Positions 6,975-11,401 of a stretch of 11,401 bases of DNA are shown here, one piece after another. The notes under the pieces are model-generated. The model had not been told where the DNA came from. It ran no database searches and saw only the letters and a program-made list of their open reading frames with translations. Both the position numbers and the translations under genes were made by a program. Each line of letters opens with the position of its first letter. Position 1 is the stretch's first letter. The stretch comes from Spirochaetota bacterium (GTDB taxonomy: Bacteria > Spirochaetota > Spirochaetia > Treponematales > Treponemataceae): NCBI GenBank assembly GCA_022704725.1, contig JAKJFV010000025.1:1-11401 (forward strand), given 5' to 3'.

Positions 6975-8225
6975 ATGACACAATCAAATAACCGGTTATT
7001 ACCGCACAAAGATGAGCTGAAAGAGTCGTATGAATTTTACAGACCTGTATTGACCGCAATTTTGTTTACTATTGAGCAAAAGCTCAAGAAGAATTTAAGT
7101 CTGCCTTCAAAACCGACATTTAAAACCCGTGTAAAGGATTTCAATAGCTATTACAGAAAACTTTTAAGAGTAAGACCTCCTGCATTAGGAGAAGAACGTC
7201 TGCCTTCTTTAACAGATTTACTCGGTATAAGAGTTATTTGTGCTTTTTTGGAAGATCTTGCATCGGTTGAAAAACAAATTGTTGAGAATTTTGATATTAA
7301 AGAGATAGAAAGAAAGGGTGCTGACCGGACATTTCGGGAATTCGGCTATGAATCTATTCATATACTTGTCGATATTCCTGAAGAATTCCGATCGGAAAAA
7401 GTCGATGTTCCAAAGAATCTTGTATGTGAAATTCAAATTAGGACAATTCTTCAGGATGCATGGGCAGAGGTCGAACATGAGCTTGTCTATAAATCGGAAT
7501 TTTCACCTTTTGATTTGCCCCTGAGAAGAAAACTAGCTTCAATGAATGCCAGTTTAAGCTTAGCAGATATTGTGTTCCAGGAAATACGAGATTACCAGAA
7601 TAAATTAAATCGGGAACTTGATTTTAGACGCGGATCTTTTTATGAACAGGCTGATAATTTATCAAGGGATACTATTGAACTTTCTAACACTAAACCCGGT
7701 GCAGCAAACTTGGAGACTGCATCTCCTTATGTGCATGGAACAATTGATGATATGATTCTCGAAGCAATACATGCACATAATACCGGAGATTTATCAACAG
7801 CAGTCCATATTTACACTCAAATTCTTAACGCAGAACCCGCTCCTAATACAATTGTATTATCCGTTATTTATAAACATAGAGGCATGGCATACTTTGCGCA
7901 AAATAATTTTGAATCAGCATTAAGTGATTTTATTAAAAGTACTGAAAGTGATGATAAAAATTTCCGTTCATATTATTATGTAGGCATTGTATTGAGTGTT
8001 CTCAATGATCACCGGAAAGCAATCCAATATTTTGAAAAATCACTTGAAATTAATGAGTACCAGTCGCATGTTTATTATAGAAAGGCACTGGCCAATTATC
8101 ATTTAGGTGATTATACATCGGCTATGAGCGACTTAACTAAAGCATCCCAGCTGGGATTAAGTGATGAAGATTGTAAAAAATTACAGGAAACTCTTGTGTC
8201 AAAGTTAGGAATGGGAATGAATTAA
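6975..8225 (+). CDS. RelA/SpoT-domain (p)ppGpp synthetase with C-terminal TPRs
   Basis: A 416-aa cytosolic protein. Residues about 20-175 are a RelA/SpoT nucleotidyltransferase domain, which in this family moves pyrophosphate from ATP to GDP or GTP. Key features are present: RVKDFNS (Arg52, Lys54, Ser58), Asp81 in LTDLLGIRV, Tyr125 in GYESIH, Glu152 in EIQIRT, and WAEVEH at 163-168. It should be catalytically competent. There is no HD hydrolase, TGS or ACT domain, so it resembles the small alarmone synthetases. Residues about 260-400 form roughly four tetratricopeptide repeats (near 260-293, 295-331, 332-366, 367-400), likely for protein binding or regulation. The DYIxxPK segment before GYxSxH is altered to RTFREF. 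No Shine-Dalgarno is visible and no in-frame upstream start is better. No terminator is seen after it; the tRNA promoter follows within 40 nt. Toxic or tRNA-modifying relatives exist, so the product is inferred. Confidence 0.88.
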   Translation: MTQSNNRLLPHKDELKESYEFYRPVLTAILFTIEQKLKKNLSLPSKPTFKTRVKDFNSYYRKLLRVRPPALGEERLPSLTDLLGIRVICAFLEDLASVEKQIVENFDIKEIERKGADRTFREFGYESIHILVDIPEEFRSEKVDVPKNLVCEIQIRTILQDAWAEVEHELVYKSEFSPFDLPLRRKLASMNASLSLADIVFQEIRDYQNKLNRELDFRRGSFYEQADNLSRDTIELSNTKPGAANLETASPYVHGTIDDMILEAIHAHNTGDLSTAVHIYTQILNAEPAPNTIVLSVIYKHRGMAYFAQNNFESALSDFIKSTESDDKNFRSYYYVGIVLSVLNDHRKAIQYFEKSLEINEYQSHVYYRKALANYHLGDYTSAMSDLTKASQLGLSDEDCKKLQETLVSKLGMGMN

Positions 8226-8260
8226 CACAAAAACCATAGGAATTAGTTTTTAAAAGCATA

Positions 8261-8289
8261 TTGACATTTTTTTTGCAATTTGTTATATT
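8261..8289 (+). promoter_or_regulatory. tRNA-Glu promoter
   Basis: TTGACA at 8261-8266 and TATATT at 8284-8289 with an exact 17-nt spacer that is mostly T. The start is expected near 8296, giving a short precursor before the mature tRNA 5' end at 8308. Confidence 0.82.
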
Positions 8290-8307
8290 GCTGAACGTAA
8301 GGTTTAT

Positions 8308-8379
8308 GTCTCCTTCGTCTAGTGGTTAGGACATCGGGTTTTCATCCCGACAACAGGGGTTCAATTCCCCTAGGAGATG
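8308..8379 (+). tRNA. tRNA-Glu (anticodon UUC)
   Basis: The full cloverleaf can be folded by eye. Acceptor 8308-8314 pairs with 8372-8378, the first pair being G-U. The D arm uses 8317-8319 with 8330-8332. The anticodon stem TCGGG/CCCGA (8334-8338 and 8346-8350) frames the loop TTTTCAT, with anticodon TTC at 8341-8343. The T stem AGGGG/CCCCT uses 8355-8359 and 8367-8371 with loop TTCAATT. The discriminator is G8379. The 3' CCA is not encoded (TAC follows), so it must be added by CCA-adding enzyme. The tRNA decodes GAA/GAG. Confidence 0.97.
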
Positions 8380-8382
8380 TAC

Positions 8383-8425
8383 AAAGACTGGTTCTAAGAG
8401 TATTCTTAAGAATCAGTCTTTTTTT
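8383..8425 (+). terminator. Intrinsic terminator after tRNA-Glu
   Basis: A 13-bp stem with one G-U pair (8383-8395 with 8409-8421), extended by an inner AAGA/TTCTT pairing, followed by seven T at 8419-8425. It ends the tRNA transcript only 16 nt before the GTG of the helicase gene. Confidence 0.9.
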
Positions 8426-8441
8426 ATTATATGGGGTCAGG

Positions 8442-10901
8442 GTGGATTTAGCAGGTCGTTTATCACAGGAAGTAATACTCTTTCTTAGAAATGAAATTAA
8501 GAATGCTAATGGAAACGAAATTTTCTCAACCGGCTGTATTGATTCAACGTCTTGTGTAAAAACAATAACTGTTCATGCCCGCGGACATGATACAGCAGTT
8601 CCTGTTGTTCCTTTAGAACTATCTGAAGTATCTGTGTTAATACACAACCATCCATCGGGCAATTTGAAACCGTCCCAAGCAGATCTCGCAATAGCATCGA
8701 AAGCTGCTCAAAATGCCCAGGGTTTTTATATTATAAATAATGATGTTACCGATGTTTATGTTGTTGTTGAACCTGTTAAAGAAAAAATTATTCAACAGCT
8801 TAATGCTCAAGAGCTTTCTTTATACATTAGTTCAGGCGGTCCGCTTGAAACTCAGTCGGAATATTTTGAGCAGAGAGATTCTCAAATTGAGCTTTTAAAG
8901 AGTATATCAGACAGTTTCAATAATAAGACCATAGGTATTTTTGAAGCAGGTACCGGTGTTGGTAAATCTTTTGCATATTTAATTCCTTCAATTTTTTGGG
9001 CCATCAATAACAAAGAGCGGGTAGTCATTTCAACGGGAACTATTAATCTTCAGCAGCAGCTGTACGAAAAAGATATACCGCTTGCTCAAAAAATAACCGG
9101 AAAAGAGGTGAAAACTGTTCTATTAAAAGGCCGGCAGAATTTTATCTGTAAGCGCAGATTAAATGATGCTCAGCATGAAAAAGATTTATTCACAGAAGAA
9201 TCTGACGAATTAGAACTCATTGCAAAATGGGCACATAAAAGTATAACCGGTAATAAATCAGATTTATCTTTTTTACCTTCCGAAAATGTCTGGCAGCGTA
9301 TAAACTCAGAGTCAGACGCATGTATGGGAATGCGCTGCATCTTTCATGAATCATGCTTTGTTATGCAGCTAAGGAAAGAAGCCGCAGATGCTGACATTTT
9401 GATTGTAAACCATCATCTGCTTTTTGCTGATATTGAAACACGGCTGGCAGGTCTGGGCTATGATGAAACAGGCGTATTGCCACCGTTCAGACGGCTTGTA
9501 TTTGATGAGGCTCATAGTATTGAAAGTGCAGCAACAAGTTTTTTTTCCGAAACTATAACAAGATATAAGTTTATAAAACAGCTTAATTTATTATACAGGT
9601 CACGCAGAGGATCATCGGCTGGTCTAATTTTTACAATAGAACCACTGTCTTCAGAGGGAAATTCTCTTGGTGAAATAGTTGCTGGAATTGAGGAAATTAG
9701 AAATTCGATTGATGACTTGGAAACTAAAACATTGGAAATGCTCGGCTATGATTCTACTTTCAGGCTCAGCGATGCAACTGTTTGCAGAGCCTCAGATGTT
9801 CTTAGTTCAATGAGAAGCCTCCATAAAAAAATAGCAGAGTTTTGCGGAATAATAAGAAAAATTATTGAGGGTATAAGTGAAGAAGATAGAGACATGCCTG
9901 CAGTATGGGAAACCAAACAGGTTTTAAGACGAATCGAAGGGACTGGTTCGTTGTGCAAAAACTTTAATGAATGGGATGAAAGGAGAGATACTGTTTTTTG
10001 GATAGAGAAAAAAAGAACAGCCCCATCTGTTCATAAAACGAATTCTTCAGGCGGGAAAACAATGTATCCTGTTTTTGTACAGACGCCTTTATCGATCGCT
10101 CATACAATGAATAGCGGAGTTTTTGAACCATTATCTTCCGTTGTATGCACTTCTGCCACACTGCGAACATCAAACTCATTTAACTTCTGGCTTAAAAGAT
10201 CAGGTGCCGGCTTGGTTGATGAGGACCGGCTTTATTGTGCAGATTTCCCGTCTCCATTCCGCTATAATACTAATGTTATGCTGGTTGTCCCGACAGATAT
10301 TCCGCTTCCTGACAGTTCAAGTTTTCAGCAAGTTATTGAAGAATCGATTGTTAAATATATTAAATCTTCCTCTGGAAGGGCTCTAATTCTTTTTACCTCA
10401 TACGAATCCTTGCGGAGTGCTTGTGATTATGCAAGAAATGAGCTGAAATCTGACGGTATTACGGTATTGAAACAAGGAGAAGATGACCGGTTTCGTCTTT
10501 TGGAAAAATTTAAGGAAGATACTACAAGTGTGCTTTTTGCAACTTCCTCCTTTTGGGAAGGTGTTGACGTTCCAGGTGAATCGCTTTCTCATGTCATAAT
10601 TGTTAAGCTTCCGTTTTGTGTCCCGAACGATCCTGTTTTTTCAGCACGCTGTGAGGCTCTGGAAAGGGCAGGGGGAAACTCCTTTATGGAATTGAGTGTG
10701 CCTGATGCTATAATTTCATTCAGACAGGGGTTCGGCAGGCTTCTTAGAAGAGGTACAGACAGAGGTGTTGTGACAGTTCTTGATAAAAGAATTTTGGTTA
10801 AAATGTACGGTCGGCAATTTCTCGAAAGTGTACCACAAACAAAAACCTGCTTTGAGCCTATGCAGGAAACTTACGCACGTATTGAACGTTTTTTATCCTA
10901 A
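8442..10901 (+). CDS. RadC-like JAMM domain fused to DinG/XPD-type Fe-S helicase
   Basis: An 819-aa fusion. Residues 1 to about 120 form a RadC-like JAB domain with a complete-looking JAMM motif: candidate Glu26, HNHPSG (His68, His70), Ser78 and Asp81. Residues about 145-819 form a superfamily 2 helicase of the DinG/XPD group: Walker A AGTGVGKS (Lys175), cysteines 236, 294, 299, 305, DEAH at 355-358, motif V FWEGVDVPG near 704-712, and motif VI QGFGRLLRR from 762. The CxxxxCxxxxxC spacing equals that recalled for E. coli DinG (194, 199, 205), so a 4Fe-4S cluster is likely. DinG relatives unwind DNA 5'-3', including R-loops and forks; the JAMM role is unknown. The frame stays open upstream, but an ATG at 8322 lies inside the tRNA, so GTG 8442 is chosen; GGGGT at 8433-8437 is a modest ribosome site. 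No dedicated promoter is clear. Confidence 0.88.
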   Translation: MDLAGRLSQEVILFLRNEIKNANGNEIFSTGCIDSTSCVKTITVHARGHDTAVPVVPLELSEVSVLIHNHPSGNLKPSQADLAIASKAAQNAQGFYIINNDVTDVYVVVEPVKEKIIQQLNAQELSLYISSGGPLETQSEYFEQRDSQIELLKSISDSFNNKTIGIFEAGTGVGKSFAYLIPSIFWAINNKERVVISTGTINLQQQLYEKDIPLAQKITGKEVKTVLLKGRQNFICKRRLNDAQHEKDLFTEESDELELIAKWAHKSITGNKSDLSFLPSENVWQRINSESDACMGMRCIFHESCFVMQLRKEAADADILIVNHHLLFADIETRLAGLGYDETGVLPPFRRLVFDEAHSIESAATSFFSETITRYKFIKQLNLLYRSRRGSSAGLIFTIEPLSSEGNSLGEIVAGIEEIRNSIDDLETKTLEMLGYDSTFRLSDATVCRASDVLSSMRSLHKKIAEFCGIIRKIIEGISEEDRDMPAVWETKQVLRRIEGTGSLCKNFNEWDERRDTVFWIEKKRTAPSVHKTNSSGGKTMYPVFVQTPLSIAHTMNSGVFEPLSSVVCTSATLRTSNSFNFWLKRSGAGLVDEDRLYCADFPSPFRYNTNVMLVVPTDIPLPDSSSFQQVIEESIVKYIKSSSGRALILFTSYESLRSACDYARNELKSDGITVLKQGEDDRFRLLEKFKEDTTSVLFATSSFWEGVDVPGESLSHVIIVKLPFCVPNDPVFSARCEALERAGGNSFMELSVPDAIISFRQGFGRLLRRGTDRGVVTVLDKRILVKMYGRQFLESVPQTKTCFEPMQETYARIERFLS

Positions 10902-10905
10902 AAAA

Positions 10906-10929
10906 TTACTTGAAGTAAAGAAAGCTTTC
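10906..10929. promoter_or_regulatory. Two adjacent palindromes upstream of the acyltransferase gene
   Basis: TTACTT-G-AAGTAA (10906-10918) and GAAAGCTTTC (10920-10929) are both perfect inverted repeats separated by one base. The first covers the candidate -35 and the second fills the promoter spacer, as an operator might. No T-run follows, so they are not a terminator. No regulator family is recognised. Confidence 0.35.
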
Positions 10930-10938
10930 CTGTAGTAT
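10910..10938 (+). promoter_or_regulatory. Candidate promoter of the acyltransferase gene
   Basis: TTGAAG at 10910-10915, a 17-nt spacer, and TAGTAT at 10933-10938, the same -10 hexamer as at 6963. The start would be near 10945, giving a leader of about 10 nt that just includes the Shine-Dalgarno. The gene could also be read through from the helicase gene, since no terminator separates them. Confidence 0.4.
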
Positions 10939-10954
10939 ACAAACGGAGGACACT

Positions 10955-11401
10955 ATGACTTCAATACTTACAATTGCTTGTATTATCACCTTACTCATCC
11001 CTTTTGCTGTTCTGAATATTATATTCTATCCAATAAGCAAAAAATTAAGTGCCAAATTTTCTACTATTATTGTTAAGTATTGTTCTTCAAATTTATTCTC
11101 TCTTTTGAATGTTTATAAGAAGTTTAAATGTATAAAATATAGGGATAATACTGAAAATTTACCCGAACAATTTTTGATAATTTGTAATCATCAAAGTATT
11201 TTAGATATTCCTCTTCTTTTTGAATTTTTTTCTCATAAAATACTTCGTTTTGTTGCTAAAGAAGAGCTAGGCAGACATGTTCCTGTTGTTTCAGAAATGC
11301 TTCGTTCTCATGAACATGCTCTAATGCCCAGATCCGGCAGTCCTGCAGTTATGATGAGGGTTCTTGATCGTTTTGCACATAGGGTAATTGAAAAAGGGTG
11401 G
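10955..11401 (+). CDS. PlsC-like 1-acylglycerol-3-phosphate acyltransferase (partial, 3' end cut)
   Basis: The first 149 codons of a membrane acyltransferase running off the window. The family acylates lysophosphatidic acid to phosphatidic acid in phospholipid synthesis. A hydrophobic segment at about residues 3-26 should anchor it in the inner membrane. The catalytic HxxxxD motif is present as NHQSILD at 78-84. KEELG (102-106), a proline at 110, and ALMPRSG with Arg126 fit the next conserved block (substrate phosphate binding). The later EGTR-type block would lie beyond the end. GGAGG at 10945-10949, 5 nt before the ATG, fixes the start. It follows the helicase gene by 53 nt. PlsC relatives also acylate other lipids, so the exact substrate is open. 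Confidence 0.85.
   Translation, partial: MTSILTIACIITLLIPFAVLNIIFYPISKKLSAKFSTIIVKYCSSNLFSLLNVYKKFKCIKYRDNTENLPEQFLIICNHQSILDIPLLFEFFSHKILRFVAKEELGRHVPVVSEMLRSHEHALMPRSGSPAVMMRVLDRFAHRVIEKGW

Noticed and set aside
8308..8379. tRNA-Glu as an integration site for a mobile element
   Set aside because: No integrase gene, no repeat of the tRNA 3' end and no change in gene style follow it within the window.
8431..8433. ATG at 8431 as helicase start
   Set aside because: It is not in the helicase frame.
8322..8441. Start of the helicase frame at ATG 8322, giving 859 aa
   Set aside because: The first 20 or so codons are the tRNA-Glu gene and the next ones are its terminator; family homology begins only near GTG 8442.
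1..11401. CRISPR array, insertion sequence or prophage
   Set aside because: No spaced direct repeats, transposase or phage-type genes were found by reading the sequence.

Overview
The window reads as chromosomal DNA from a spirochaete, most likely a host-associated Treponema. The best evidence is a full-length FlaA, the sheath protein of periplasmic flagella, which is a spirochaete hallmark. The AT-rich base composition and the order amidase, GerMN-like protein, FlaA also fit; from memory, Treponema genomes share that order. All genes lie on the + strand. I see no insertion sequence, CRISPR array or phage gene, and no gene-free stretch longer than about 150 bases.

Bases 7-5694 hold a tightly packed four-gene operon whose promoter lies before the window. 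Gene 1 is an 852-aa three-part fusion: an SpsF-type cytidylyltransferase, an SpsG/PseG-like domain, and a zinc-ribbon SAM methyltransferase. Gene 2 is an ATP-grasp ligase. Together they look like a kit for making and decorating a nucleotide-activated sugar, possibly of the nonulosonic-acid type. Gene 3 is an exported N-acetylmuramoyl-L-alanine amidase with all four expected active-site residues. Gene 4 is a membrane-anchored GerMN protein. The gaps are 9 and 1 nt, followed by an ATGA overlap, so coupled translation is likely.

Bases 5704-6901 form a self-contained flaA unit: a perfect 21-bp inverted repeat overlapping the -35, a near-consensus promoter, a strong Shine-Dalgarno, flaA, and a perfect 15-bp-stem terminator.

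Bases 6940-8225 hold a RelA/SpoT-type (p)ppGpp synthetase domain fused to about four TPRs. Its promoter sits so close to the ATG that the mRNA may be leaderless. Bases 8261-8425 are a complete tRNA-Glu(UUC) unit with promoter, cloverleaf and terminator.

Bases 8442-10901 encode a fusion of an N-terminal RadC-like JAMM domain with a DinG/XPD-type iron-sulfur helicase. A naive open reading frame runs back into the tRNA, but the real start is probably the GTG at 8442. Bases 10906-11401 carry two adjacent palindromes, a candidate promoter, and the first 149 codons of a PlsC-type acyltransferase cut by the window edge.

The most intriguing elements are the sugar-modification fusion with its ATP-grasp partner beside envelope and flagellar genes, the JAMM-DinG fusion, and the TPR-tailed alarmone synthetase.
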